DNA of 60,258 nt, from the NCBI GenBank assembly GCA_038916785.1, contig JBCLBO010000012.1, forward strand, positions 1-60,258, in the 5' to 3' direction. The stretch comes from VFKU01 sp038916785 (GTDB lineage Bacteria > Hydrogenedentota > Hydrogenedentia > Hydrogenedentales > GCA-2746185). Shown piece after piece: positions 26,216 through 34,220 of the stretch. Each line of letters begins with the position of its first letter. Position 1 is the stretch's first letter. A model generated the notes under the pieces. It had not been told where the DNA came from, made no database searches, and was given only the letters and a program-made list of their open reading frames with translations. The position numbers were made by a program, and so were the translations under genes.

Positions 26216-27592
26216 ATGCACACAACAAAGTCGATGACGCTATTGGCAGTTCTCCTTCTCGCGGCGGCCGTTCCGGCCCAGGCGCAGAAGGTGGAGGAGA
26301 TTCTGGGGCCGTGGACGGCCACGATCAACGCGGCGGGCCAGCAACGCGACATGCAGATCATTATCACTCAAGAAGGTGGCGTCCTCGGCGCGATGCTATC
26401 CACGCCCCAGGGCGATCAGCCAGCCGAGAAGGTCTCCTACGAAGGCAACATCTTCCATTTCACGATCAAGTTCGGGCCAGCAGAAATCGCGATCGCGGTC
26501 ACCGTGACCGGCGATACCTTCGCGGGCCAAGCCGACTCCCCCTTCGGCCCAGTCGACATCAAGGGCACGAAACTCTCCGAGGAGGAATTGGCCCGGCAGC
26601 GCGAAGCCTTGCAACCGCTCGTGGGCGACTGGGAAACCTACAGCGAATTCCAGGGCAAGCGCATCGAAGGAAAGTTCCGCGTGGAACTCGTGGACGGCCG
26701 GCTGATGGGCGCGGACGCGAGCGGCTCGCAGGGAATTCGTACGCAGGGTCTAGTGCCGCTGCAGCTTAATGGCGACCGCCTCATGTGGCGGATTGCGGTC
26801 CCCTTCGTGACAGAGGACGGCGCGTTCGTAAACGTCACAGTCGATCGCACGACGATGACGTTCAAAGGCACGGTGAAGTCCTCCCTCGGCGACATCCCGC
26901 TGACCGGAAAGAGCGTGGACACGACGAAACTGGTGCAAGCGGCCTATGACGATCCGGCCGCCGTCGTGGGTGACTGGGAATTGCAGGTGACACTCGGCGG
27001 CGAGACCAGCCCCGCGAAGATGACCGTCCTGGAAAAGGACGCCCGCCTGCATGCCTACTTGAGCGCGGCCGTCGGCGATTACGAATCGACCTCGGTCGAA
27101 TACAGTAAGATCGGCGACACCATGGGCACGCTGCGCGTGCACGCGTCCATCCCGACCGTGAGTGAAGACGAGTTGACCTTCGAGTTTATCGTCGACGGGG
27201 ACACCTTCGAAGGCGAAGAAATCTACACGAATGGATCAATCACCGTGACTGGCAAGAAGACATCGAGCACGCCCTCGGCGCCGGCTGCGGCTCCCGCCGC
27301 CGCTGGCGTCAACGCGAAAATGGTGATGACAATGCTCGACAAGGACAAAGACGGCAAGATCACGCTGGAAGAAGCGCCCGATCAGCTCAAGCAATTCTTC
27401 GGCGTGGTCGACGCGAACGCCGACGGCGCGATCGACGAAACGGAAGCCGGGACGATCGCGACCTTCATGAATGCGCAGGGCGGCGGCGGTGGTCAGGCCG
27501 GCGGTCAGGGACAGGCGGAGCAGAAACCGGCCACGGCGGAAAACAAGCCAGAGCAAAAACCGGCAGCAGCGGAAACGAAACCGCAGCCGTAA
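26216..27592 (+). CDS. Secreted protein with repeated beta modules and two EF-hands
   Basis: 458 residues. A signal peptide (TLLAVLLLAAAVPAQAQ, cleavage near residue 24) leads into three related ~100-residue modules, each opening with a GxW-type motif (LGPWTA, VGDWETY, VGDWELQ) and two closing with GDTFxG. After a Pro/Ala linker come two canonical EF-hand loops, DKDKDGKITLEE (about 375-386) and DANADGAIDETE (about 399-410), then a Gly/Gln/Lys-rich tail. It is likely an exported calcium-binding protein. I do not recognise the beta module. It stands alone, with a strong palindrome after its stop. Confidence 0.7.
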   Translation: MHTTKSMTLLAVLLLAAAVPAQAQKVEEILGPWTATINAAGQQRDMQIIITQEGGVLGAMLSTPQGDQPAEKVSYEGNIFHFTIKFGPAEIAIAVTVTGDTFAGQADSPFGPVDIKGTKLSEEELARQREALQPLVGDWETYSEFQGKRIEGKFRVELVDGRLMGADASGSQGIRTQGLVPLQLNGDRLMWRIAVPFVTEDGAFVNVTVDRTTMTFKGTVKSSLGDIPLTGKSVDTTKLVQAAYDDPAAVVGDWELQVTLGGETSPAKMTVLEKDARLHAYLSAAVGDYESTSVEYSKIGDTMGTLRVHASIPTVSEDELTFEFIVDGDTFEGEEIYTNGSITVTGKKTSSTPSAPAAAPAAAGVNAKMVMTMLDKDKDGKITLEEAPDQLKQFFGVVDANADGAIDETEAGTIATFMNAQGGGGGQAGGQGQAEQKPATAENKPEQKPAAAETKPQP

Positions 27593-27609
27593 CCCATACC
27601 AACCCATTC

Positions 27610-27648
27610 GCGGCGTCCCGGCCTTGGATCCAAGCGGCGGGACGCCGC
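27610..27648. repeat. Long palindrome after the EF-hand gene
   Basis: GCGGCGTCCCG (27610-27620) pairs with CGGGACGCCGC (27638-27648) over 11 bp, and the loop contains the perfect palindrome CTTGGATCCAAG. There is no T-run, so it may be a REP element that also protects or ends the transcript. Confidence 0.6.
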
Positions 27649-27739
27649 TTCCACATTGCTTATTCTCCGATTCGAAAACCGTTTAATTTTCTCATCGCAA
27701 CGCCGACTCCTGTGCCCCGGTAGGGGCACTTGATAGTAG

Positions 27740-27797
27740 CCCGCCGTTTCAACGGCGGGATCTCAGGCCCACCAGAAAATTGGAGTCCCGTAGGGAC
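27740..27797. repeat. REP-like palindromes before the ThDP enzyme
   Basis: CCCGCCGTT-TC-AACGGCGGG (27740-27759) is a 9-bp stem, and GTCCCGTAGGGAC (27785-27797) is a second short palindrome. Both lie in the non-coding gap before the ThDP enzyme gene. Confidence 0.55.
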
Positions 27798-27884
27798 GGC
27801 TGACCCTTTGGGCCTTTACTCGGACTTCGCGCGGCGAGTACCATGTGCCCTTCGCGCAATCACGCACGACTTCAGGAGACGACC

Positions 27885-29522
27885 ATGCCAATCGGCGGAA
27901 TTCTCGCGGGCCGCGCCTTCAAGAAAATGGGCACGACCTGTATCTTCACTTTGAGCGGCGGGCACATCATGCCCATCTACGTCGGCTGCCGCGAGCAGGG
28001 CATCCAGATCATCGACGTGCGCCATGAGCAGGCCACCACGCACGCGGCGGACGCCTGGAGCCGCCTCAACCCCGGCAAGGTCGGCATCGCGGTCGTCACC
28101 GCCGGCCCCGGCGTGACCGACTGCGTGACCGGCGTGGCGAACGCCTGGCGCGCGAATTCCCCCATCCTCGTCATCGGCGGGCAGGGGCCATTCGCAAACC
28201 TCGGCCGCGGCTCGCTGCAGGAAATGGACCACGTCGCGCTGATGAAGCCGATCACCAAATGGGCCGGCGCCTGCTACGACACCGAGCGCATCCCCGAGTA
28301 CATCGAGCTCGCCGTGCGCCACGCGGTCACCGGCATCCCCGGCCCGGCCTTCCTCGAAATCCCGATGGACATCCTCATGAACGACGTGAACGAGGCCAAC
28401 GTCCGCTATCCCGAGATCCGCACCGCGCCGCCGCTGGTCACGCCGCAGTCCGGCGAAGTGCGCAAGGCCCTGGACGTGCTCGCGTCCGCCAAGCGCCCGA
28501 TGCTCATGGCCGGCACCAGCGTGAAGTGGTCCATGGCGCAGGAGCCCTTGCAACGCTTCCTGAACGCCACCAAGATTCCCGCGTATGCCAACGGCATGGG
28601 CCGCGGCACGATTCCAAACGACTCTCCCCTGCTCTTCAACCGCACGCGGCGCGACGCGATCAAAAACTGCGACGTGATCGTGCTCGCGGGATGCATCCTC
28701 GACTTCCGCATGAAATTCGGCGCGGACATCCCGAAGACGGCCAAGGTGATTCAGCTCGAGATGGACAATCTCCTCATCGGGCACAACCGCGGCGCCGATG
28801 TCGCGCTCGTGGGCAATCTCGCGTGCAGCTTTGACGAGATGCTGCGCATAATCAAAGACGACAAGCTGACCATCGATCACTCCGCCTACGCCAAGGAATT
28901 GCGCGCGCAGGAGCAGGCACTCGAAGCCAAGCTCGCCGCCAAGCAAGCCTCCGACAATGTGCCGATCGAAACCTCGCGATTCTGCAAGGACATCGCCGAC
29001 TTCGTCGCGCAGGACGACAACATGATCGTCATCGGCGACGGCGGCGACGTGGTCGCGGAATCGGCCAAGGTCGTGCCGATTCCGAAAAACGGCCTCTGGA
29101 TGGATCCCGGCCCGCTCGGCACGCTGGGAGTCGGCGCGCCCTTCGCCCTCGCCGCGCAGGCGACCTTCCCCGATCGCAAAGTGCTCGTGATCTTCGGCGA
29201 CGGCGCCTTCGGGCTCAACGGCTTCGAATTCGACACCGCCGTCCGCTTCGGATTTCCCATCGTCGGCATCGTCGGAAACGACGCCGCCTGGGGCCAGATG
29301 ATGCGCCCGCAAGGCGCGTTCTACGGCGAGCACGTCGCCGTGCTGCTCAACCACACGCGCTACGACAAAATCGTCGAAGCCATGGGCGGCCACGGCGAAC
29401 TCGTCGAAAAACCACAAGACATCAAGCCCGCGCTCGAGCGCGCCTTCGCCTCCAAAAAACCCGCGCTGGTCAATGTGATCCTACGGCGCGACACCGAATA
29501 CAAAGGTGGCGGGTATATCTAG
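27885..29522 (+). CDS. Thiamine-diphosphate-dependent lyase/decarboxylase (acetolactate synthase-like)
   Basis: 545 residues with the three domains of the pyruvate oxidase/acetolactate synthase family. The catalytic Glu is in DVRHEQATTHAADAW near residue 46, TAGPGVTD follows, and the C-terminal ThDP motif runs GDGAFGLNGFEFDTAVRF to VGNDAAWG. 2-Hydroxyacyl-CoA lyase or oxalyl-CoA decarboxylase-like chemistry is possible; the substrate cannot be read from sequence. No small regulatory subunit (ilvH) or ilvC follows, so branched-chain synthesis is less likely. Start MPIGGIL follows AGGAG by six bases. A strong terminator follows the stop. Confidence 0.85.
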   Translation: MPIGGILAGRAFKKMGTTCIFTLSGGHIMPIYVGCREQGIQIIDVRHEQATTHAADAWSRLNPGKVGIAVVTAGPGVTDCVTGVANAWRANSPILVIGGQGPFANLGRGSLQEMDHVALMKPITKWAGACYDTERIPEYIELAVRHAVTGIPGPAFLEIPMDILMNDVNEANVRYPEIRTAPPLVTPQSGEVRKALDVLASAKRPMLMAGTSVKWSMAQEPLQRFLNATKIPAYANGMGRGTIPNDSPLLFNRTRRDAIKNCDVIVLAGCILDFRMKFGADIPKTAKVIQLEMDNLLIGHNRGADVALVGNLACSFDEMLRIIKDDKLTIDHSAYAKELRAQEQALEAKLAAKQASDNVPIETSRFCKDIADFVAQDDNMIVIGDGGDVVAESAKVVPIPKNGLWMDPGPLGTLGVGAPFALAAQATFPDRKVLVIFGDGAFGLNGFEFDTAVRFGFPIVGIVGNDAAWGQMMRPQGAFYGEHVAVLLNHTRYDKIVEAMGGHGELVEKPQDIKPALERAFASKKPALVNVILRRDTEYKGGGYI

Positions 29523-29549
29523 AAACGGCCATTCACGTCTTGAATTGCC

Positions 29550-29580
29550 GACGCGGGCGCGTTGCCCGCGTCTGTTTTTT
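29550..29580 (+). terminator. Intrinsic terminator of the ThDP enzyme gene
   Basis: GACGCGGGC (29550-29558) pairs with GCCCGCGTC (29564-29572) over a five-base loop, followed by TGTTTTTT. A textbook rho-independent terminator 28 bases after the stop. Confidence 0.85.
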
Positions 29581-29676
29581 AGCCACAGATGAATGAGGAT
29601 AAACACAGATGGTTCTCGTGTTCGACCTTATCCGTGTTCGACCTTATCCGTGTTCATCCTTATTCATCTGTGGCTA
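29580..29676. repeat. Inverted-repeat element with internal tandem repeat
   Basis: Thirty-base arms at 29580-29609 and 29647-29676 are inverted copies matching at 27 of 30 positions (outer sequence TAGCCACAGATGAAT). Between them GTGTTCGACCTTATCC is present twice in tandem. It lies between the ThDP terminator and hemW and looks like a small non-autonomous repeat. Confidence 0.7.
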
Positions 29677-29695
29677 AAATGACCTTCACCCTCCC

Positions 29696-30856
29696 ATGAA
29701 TGCCGTTGGCATCTACATCCACGTCCCCTACTGCCGCGTCGCGTGTCCGTACTGCGATTTCGTAAAACGGCCAACCCCCGGAGACGCGCCCGAAGAATTC
29801 GCGGACGCGCTGTGCCGCGAGATCGCGGAATATGAAGGGCCGACGCAGGCTCGCTCCATATTTTTCGGCGGTGGCACGCCCTCATTACTCAGTACGGTCG
29901 CATTCACTCGAGTTTTCGCATCGTTGTACGACAAATTCCGCATCGTCGAGGGAGGGTCGCGCTCCCGCGCGACCGAGGCGCGCGCGGAGACCAGCGGTCG
30001 CGCGGAAGCGCAACCCTCCCAAGCCGAAATCACCATCGAGGTCAATCCCGATGACGTGACGCGCGAGCGAGCGCGCTTCTGGCGAGAGCTCGGCGTGAAC
30101 CGGCTGAGCCTAGGCGTACAGAGTTTCGACAACGACGTGCTGCTATTCCTCGGGCGCTGTCACGACGCGGAGATTGCCCGGCGCGCCTGCGGCCTGGTTG
30201 GCGAACACTTCGGCAACTGGGGCATCGACCTCATCTTCGGCGCGAAACCGCCCGAGGCCTGGGATGCCAGCGTCGCCGAGTGCCTGCGTTTCGCGCCACC
30301 GCATGTCTCGGCCTACGGCCTGACCTACGAAGAGCGGACGCCCTTCTGGAAACAGCGCCACCAGGCGATCAGCGAAGACATCGCACTCGCGCAATATCGC
30401 CACGCAATGGACACGCTCGGCGCGGCGGGCTACGCCCACTACGAAGTCTCGAACTTCGCGCGGCCCGGCTTCGAGTCCGCGCACAACCTCATCTACTGGC
30501 GAAACGAAGAGTACGCCGCCTTCGGCCCCGGCGCGGTCTCCTATCTCGGCGGCGTGCGCACGCGAAACCTCTCGCGGATCGACGCCTACCTCGCGCAGCC
30601 CGGCGCGAAGGAGGAATCGCTCACGCTCGCGCCACGCGAAATCAAAGTCGAAACGCTCATCCAGCATTTCCGCACCCGCGCCGGCATCGCCCGCGCGGCG
30701 TATCGCGCGCGGTTCGGATGCGAGATCGAGACCGATTTCGGCGACACAATGCGAACGCTCGCCGCGCGCGGCCTGATCACCGCCGACGCCGATCGCCTCT
30801 CCCCCACCCAGCGCGGCTACGAACTAAACAACGAAATCGGCCTCGCACTGGTGTGA
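29696..30856 (+). CDS. hemW: HemW-type radical SAM haem chaperone with in-frame insertion
   Basis: 386 residues. The radical SAM motif is CRVACPYC (C13, C17, C20), followed by FFGGGTPSLLS, VNRLSLGVQSF and YEVSNFARPG, as in HemW proteins, which bind haem and a 4Fe-4S cluster (older name: HemN-like). Compared with E. coli HemW there are about 23 extra residues between GGGTPSLLS and AEIT. They correspond to a palindromic element translated as GGSRSRATEARAETS and onward (about residues 85-108). The loop lies before a core strand, so the protein is probably still folded. No clear ribosome site is visible before the ATG. Confidence 0.9.
   Translation: MNAVGIYIHVPYCRVACPYCDFVKRPTPGDAPEEFADALCREIAEYEGPTQARSIFFGGGTPSLLSTVAFTRVFASLYDKFRIVEGGSRSRATEARAETSGRAEAQPSQAEITIEVNPDDVTRERARFWRELGVNRLSLGVQSFDNDVLLFLGRCHDAEIARRACGLVGEHFGNWGIDLIFGAKPPEAWDASVAECLRFAPPHVSAYGLTYEERTPFWKQRHQAISEDIALAQYRHAMDTLGAAGYAHYEVSNFARPGFESAHNLIYWRNEEYAAFGPGAVSYLGGVRTRNLSRIDAYLAQPGAKEESLTLAPREIKVETLIQHFRTRAGIARAAYRARFGCEIETDFGDTMRTLAARGLITADADRLSPTQRGYELNNEIGLALV
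29950..30020. repeat. Palindromic element inserted in frame in hemW
   Basis: Two inverted 26-base arms (29950-29975 and 29995-30020) begin and end with GGGAGGG/CCCTCCC and differ at two positions. A 19-base spacer separates them. One arm recurs in inverted orientation at 30983-31008. The ~72-base insertion keeps the hemW frame. Confidence 0.8.
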
Positions 30857-30866
30857 ACCAATCGTT

Positions 30867-30949
30867 CGTAGGGGCGGCCCCCTGTGGCCGCCCTGCGCAT
30901 ACCCGAATCTGCGAATTGAAGAGGGCGGCCACTGGGGGCCGCCCCTACG
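30867..30949. repeat. GTAGGGGCGGCC inverted-repeat element
   Basis: Twenty-eight-base arms at 30867-30894 and 30922-30949 are inverted copies with one mismatch (outer sequence CGTAGGGGCGGCC), around a 27-base spacer. The element starts ten bases after the hemW stop and could fold as a long hairpin in its 3' UTR. Confidence 0.75.
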
Positions 30950-30982
30950 CCGGGACAATCTACAGGTTCGCCCCGGCCCCTG

Positions 30983-31008
30983 CGGTCGCGTGGGAGCGCG
31001 ACCCTCCC
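30983..31008. repeat. Solo arm of the hemW-inserted element
   Basis: 26 bases from CGGTCGCGTGGG to GACCCTCCC, one mismatch from the complement of the first arm inside hemW. It lies just upstream of the promoter of the membrane protease operon. Confidence 0.75.
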
Positions 31009-31016
31009 GGCCCCAA

Positions 31017-31045
31017 TTGACGGCCCGGTTTCACCAACGTAGAAT
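31017..31045 (+). promoter_or_regulatory. Promoter of the nfeD/floA region
   Basis: TTGACG (31017-31022) and TAGAAT (31040-31045) are exactly 17 bases apart, about 88 bases before the first gene of the operon. Confidence 0.65.
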
Positions 31046-31132
31046 AGACACTGGCTGCCGGGTGTACTTCCAGCGACGCTTGGAGTCCGCCAAATCGGCG
31101 GGACGGCCGGGCGCGAACACGGACTATCACCC

Positions 31133-32764
31133 ATGACCCGAATAATGAGTAGCACGCGATGGATGGCCGCCGCGCTGTGCGCGATGGCGCCCGCGATCAC
31201 GTTCGCGCAGGAAGCAGCGCCGGCCGCGCCCGCGGCCAAGTCGGTCGTCGTCTGCAAGATCACGAACGAGATCGACCCCGGCATGGCCGTAGTGGTGAAG
31301 CGCGCGATTGCGGACGCCGTGAAACTGAAGGCCACCGCCGTCATCTTCCGGATCGACACGCCGGGCGGCCGCGTCGATTCGGCGGTGGACATCGCCACGG
31401 CGATCACTTCCACGCCCATGCGCACGATCGCCTACGTCGAAGGCATGGGCGCCATCTCCGCCGGCGCGCTGGTCAGTTTTGCGTGCGACGACATCATCAT
31501 GTCGCCCGGCAGCGCCATCGGCGCGGCCACGCCGGTCATCCCCACGGCGGAGGGCCTCATGCCCACGGGCGAGAAAGAAGTCTCGTTCATGCGCGCGAAA
31601 ATGCGCTCACTCGCCGAGAGCAACGGCCACAGCCCCGACCTCGCGCAGGCGATGGTGGACAAGGACATCGAGTTGCGCGGTTTCCGCGGCGCAGACGGCA
31701 CGTACACGATTTACACCGTCGGCGGAACGCCGGCCAGCGAGGACGATCCATCCCGCGGCGCCACGACCCCCGCGCCGAAGTCGCCCATCGAGGAGATCCT
31801 TCGAACGATCACCGGAGACACTATTCCTCCCGAGCAACCCGCGCCCGACCAACTCACGGACTCCGCGCCCGCTATACAGCACGAGCCCGGCACCGTCGTC
31901 TACGCGGACGGCAGCGAGCTAATCGTACAGAGCGGAAAACTCCTCACGCTGACGCCGTCCGAAGCGCAGAAGTACGGCTTGATTCCCGCCGTGGTGAACG
32001 GCTTCGAGGCCGCGCTCACCCACTACGACCTGCGCGACGCCGCGATGCACCTCGTCGAACCCAACTGGGCCGAGGTCGTCTTCCGCTTCCTGACCAGCCC
32101 GACCATCGCCGGCCTCCTGCTCATGGTCGGCCTCGCTTCAATCTATTACGAAATAAAAACGGCCGGCTTTGGCCTCGCCGGCATCGTCGGCGCGATCGCG
32201 CTCACGCTGCTCTTCGGCGCCCATTTCGTCCTCGGCCTGGCGGAGACGATCGATCTCGTGCTCGTCTTGGCGGGCATCATCCTGATTTTGGTCGAAGTGT
32301 TCCTGATCCCCGGGTTTGGCGTGGCCGGGGCCGCGGGAATCCTCATGTTACTGGTCGGCACGTACCTCGCCTTGGTAAACTTCACCTTGCCGGAGTACAG
32401 TTGGCAGTACGACCGGCTCAACGACGTGGTGTATTCCGTGTTGCTGGCGATGATCGCGTTCGCCGCCTTCGTCGTGGCGACGTGGAAGCTGCTGCCCCGC
32501 TCGCCACTCTATCGCGCGATAATCCTGAACGCGACGCAAGATGCCACGCAGGGCTACACCGCGCCGGTGCAGGACGCCGCGCAGCGCGTGGGCCTGCGCG
32601 GCCGGGCGACCAGCATGCTGCGTCCGGCGGGCCGCGCGCGCTTCGGCGAGGCGACCGTGCAGGTCGTCACGCGCGGCGCGTTCATCCCGGCGGGCACGGA
32701 CGTGGAGATCATCGAAGTCGATGGCGCGCGCGTGGTGGTCGAACGCACCGGGGGAACGCACTGA
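31133..32764 (+). CDS. NfeD1b-type membrane-bound ClpP-class serine protease
   Basis: 543 residues. A signal peptide (to about residue 25) is followed by a ClpP-like domain with FRIDTPGGRVDSA and the nucleophile motif GAISAGALVSF. The general-base lysine is probably in AKMRSLAES. A linker leads to four or five membrane spans (about 320-460) and an OB-fold NfeD domain at the C-terminus (AQRVGLRGRA to the end). This long NfeD class cleaves stomatin/flotillin-type partners. A floA gene lies 1.5 kb downstream. A second ATG two codons on could also start it. The stop overlaps the next start by one base. Confidence 0.88.
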   Translation: MTRIMSSTRWMAAALCAMAPAITFAQEAAPAAPAAKSVVVCKITNEIDPGMAVVVKRAIADAVKLKATAVIFRIDTPGGRVDSAVDIATAITSTPMRTIAYVEGMGAISAGALVSFACDDIIMSPGSAIGAATPVIPTAEGLMPTGEKEVSFMRAKMRSLAESNGHSPDLAQAMVDKDIELRGFRGADGTYTIYTVGGTPASEDDPSRGATTPAPKSPIEEILRTITGDTIPPEQPAPDQLTDSAPAIQHEPGTVVYADGSELIVQSGKLLTLTPSEAQKYGLIPAVVNGFEAALTHYDLRDAAMHLVEPNWAEVVFRFLTSPTIAGLLLMVGLASIYYEIKTAGFGLAGIVGAIALTLLFGAHFVLGLAETIDLVLVLAGIILILVEVFLIPGFGVAGAAGILMLLVGTYLALVNFTLPEYSWQYDRLNDVVYSVLLAMIAFAAFVVATWKLLPRSPLYRAIILNATQDATQGYTAPVQDAAQRVGLRGRATSMLRPAGRARFGEATVQVVTRGAFIPAGTDVEIIEVDGARVVVERTGGTH

Positions 32765-33081
32765 TGGATACACGGATAGCGATTATCGGAATGCTCAAGC
32801 ATCTGCTCGAGGACTCCGTCGTCCTGCACCAGCAGGGCGCCGGGTACTACAGTTGCACGCCCATCGTCCATCGATACAACAAACTCCTGGGGCAGGCCCA
32901 GCGGCTCTTCGCGCCCGGAGACGGCCTCATTGGCACCTTCGAGCCACAGCCCGAGACCGACCCGAACGATCCAGCGGACAAGATGAAGGCCATGCAGGCC
33001 ATTCGCGTGGAGGTCGGGCAACTGATCTCGTTGTTGGAGTCGCTCGGCGGCGCGAACGCGGCCGGGAGTTCCGCCATATGA
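32764..33081 (+). CDS. 105-residue conserved-looking soluble protein in the nfeD operon
   Basis: Begins MDTRIAIIGMLKHLL and is predicted mostly helical, with an acidic centre (PQPETDPNDPADK) and a C-terminal helix (VEVGQLISLLESLGG). It has no signal or membrane span. The start overlaps the protease stop, and the TGA overlaps the next ATG, so it is translated as part of the operon. I recognise no family. Its position between two NfeD proteins suggests a cytoplasmic partner. Confidence 0.65.
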   Translation: MDTRIAIIGMLKHLLEDSVVLHQQGAGYYSCTPIVHRYNKLLGQAQRLFAPGDGLIGTFEPQPETDPNDPADKMKAMQAIRVEVGQLISLLESLGGANAAGSSAI

Positions 33082-33572
33082 CGCCCGTCATCCTGCTTTT
33101 CGTCGCGGGCGTGGTGCTTATCTTCTCCGAATTTTTCATCCCCGGGATCACGATGGGGGTCATCGGCGGAGTGCTCATCGTCCTCAGCATTGGGCTCGGG
33201 TGGCAGCGCTTCCCGCAATACGGCGTGTTCATCCTCACCGGCGAAGTCACCAGCGTCGTCATCATCATCGCATTCGGACTCTTTCTCCTCGCCAAGACCC
33301 CGCTCGGCAGTGGGCTCGTGATGAAAGCCACGCTGGACACCGCCGAAGGCTACTCGTCCTTCGCAGAGGATCCCGCCATGGTGGGCCAGGTCGCCTCCGT
33401 CCACACCGCCCTGCGGCCCGCGGGTTCCATCATGATGGGCGCGCGGCGCATCGACGCCGTGTCGAACGGCACCTTCATCGACGCGGGCAAAGCGGTCCGC
33501 ATCATTCGCGTCGAGGGCCACCGCGTGGTCTGCGAAGAGGCCCCTGCGGACGCCGGGCGGAGCGCGCAATGA
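33078..33572 (+). CDS. Short NfeD-domain membrane protein
   Basis: 164 residues. About three hydrophobic spans (LLFVAGVVLIFSEFFIPG, MGVIGGVLIVLSIGLG, VVIIIAFGLFLLA) precede a small beta-rich OB domain with MVGQVASVHTALRPAGSIMM and VRIIRVEGHRVV, the NfeD fold. Short NfeD proteins accompany SPFH/flotillin proteins and are thought to modulate membrane microdomains. It overlaps both neighbours by four bases (ATGA on each side). Confidence 0.82.
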   Translation: MTPVILLFVAGVVLIFSEFFIPGITMGVIGGVLIVLSIGLGWQRFPQYGVFILTGEVTSVVIIIAFGLFLLAKTPLGSGLVMKATLDTAEGYSSFAEDPAMVGQVASVHTALRPAGSIMMGARRIDAVSNGTFIDAGKAVRIIRVEGHRVVCEEAPADAGRSAQ

Positions 33573-33928
33573 CCGGAGGCCTCGCCGCGCTGCTCGTACT
33601 GATGGCTGCATTGTTCGCCACAATGGCCGGCGTCGCCCTCTACATCTATTACGGCCGGCTCATCATGCGCTCCAGGGTCGCCGGCGCGCCGGTGGGCTTC
33701 CAACAGATGCTGCGATTGACGCTGTCCGGGCTCGACGCCCAGGCGATCGTGATCGCGTATCTGGACGCGCACAAGGCCGGGGTACATGTCCCCTTCGAGC
33801 GGCTCGAAGCCCTCGCGGGCGAGAAAGGCGATCCCCGGGCGGCGGTGCGAAAACTCATCGCGGCGAAGGCTTCGGGGACCGGCGCGGCATTCGACGAGGC
33901 GGGCCTGAGCGGCCGGATCGCGGGCTAA
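33569..33928 (+). CDS. FloA N-terminal-domain fragment (119 residues)
   Basis: A membrane helix (LLVLMAALFATMAGVALYIYY) is followed by a soluble part that aligns with the start of the downstream FloA. For example, HKAGVHVPFERLEA matches FloA VKAGLEISYDDLEA, and VRKLIAAK matches VRALIAAS. It stops where FloA would continue into its SPFH domain. The TAA stop lies inside the left terminal inverted repeat of a 195-bp element, so the gene may be a truncated floA paralogue rather than a designed short protein. It is translationally coupled to the short nfeD gene. Confidence 0.7.
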   Translation: MTGGLAALLVLMAALFATMAGVALYIYYGRLIMRSRVAGAPVGFQQMLRLTLSGLDAQAIVIAYLDAHKAGVHVPFERLEALAGEKGDPRAAVRKLIAAKASGTGAAFDEAGLSGRIAG

Positions 33929-34118
33929 ATAGCCGGTGATCAATCTGAGACACTGGTGTGTTCTCCCCGCCGGAACCTTCACTTTTGTCATTCTGAGCGG
34001 TAGCGAAGAATCTCCCCGCCGGTCCGCCGAAAGACATACCCTGATCTGGCCGCAACGGGCCCAGCGCGATCTATTTCTGCACAGTGAAGTGATCCAGGTA
34101 TACCACCGGCTATTTAGC
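33924..34118. mobile_element. 195-bp MITE-like element with 15-bp terminal inverted repeats
   Basis: GCTAAATAGCCGGTG at 33924-33938 and its exact complement at 34104-34118 bound a non-coding segment. Inside are two copies of TCCCCGCCGG and a CATTCTGAGCGGTAGCG stretch like dispersed repeats seen in many genomes. There is no transposase. The left repeat supplies the upstream gene's stop codon. About 100 further non-coding bases separate it from floA. Confidence 0.65.
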
Positions 34119-34220
34119 TGGTCTACATACGGGGACGAGAATATCTTCTGAATTGAACGGTAGAGTTGACGTAGAATGTGAACGGTTGGCGCGCAGGCGC
34201 CGCAACGTGAGGAGCTAACT

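Noticed and set aside
27816..29417. Minus-strand frame of 533 codons opposite the ThDP enzyme
   Set aside because: His/Asp/Gly-rich low-complexity translation with no family features; the sense strand encodes a complete enzyme.
29618..29650. Two direct 16-bp repeats as a CRISPR remnant
   Set aside because: Only two copies, with no spacer of CRISPR size, inside an inverted-repeat element.
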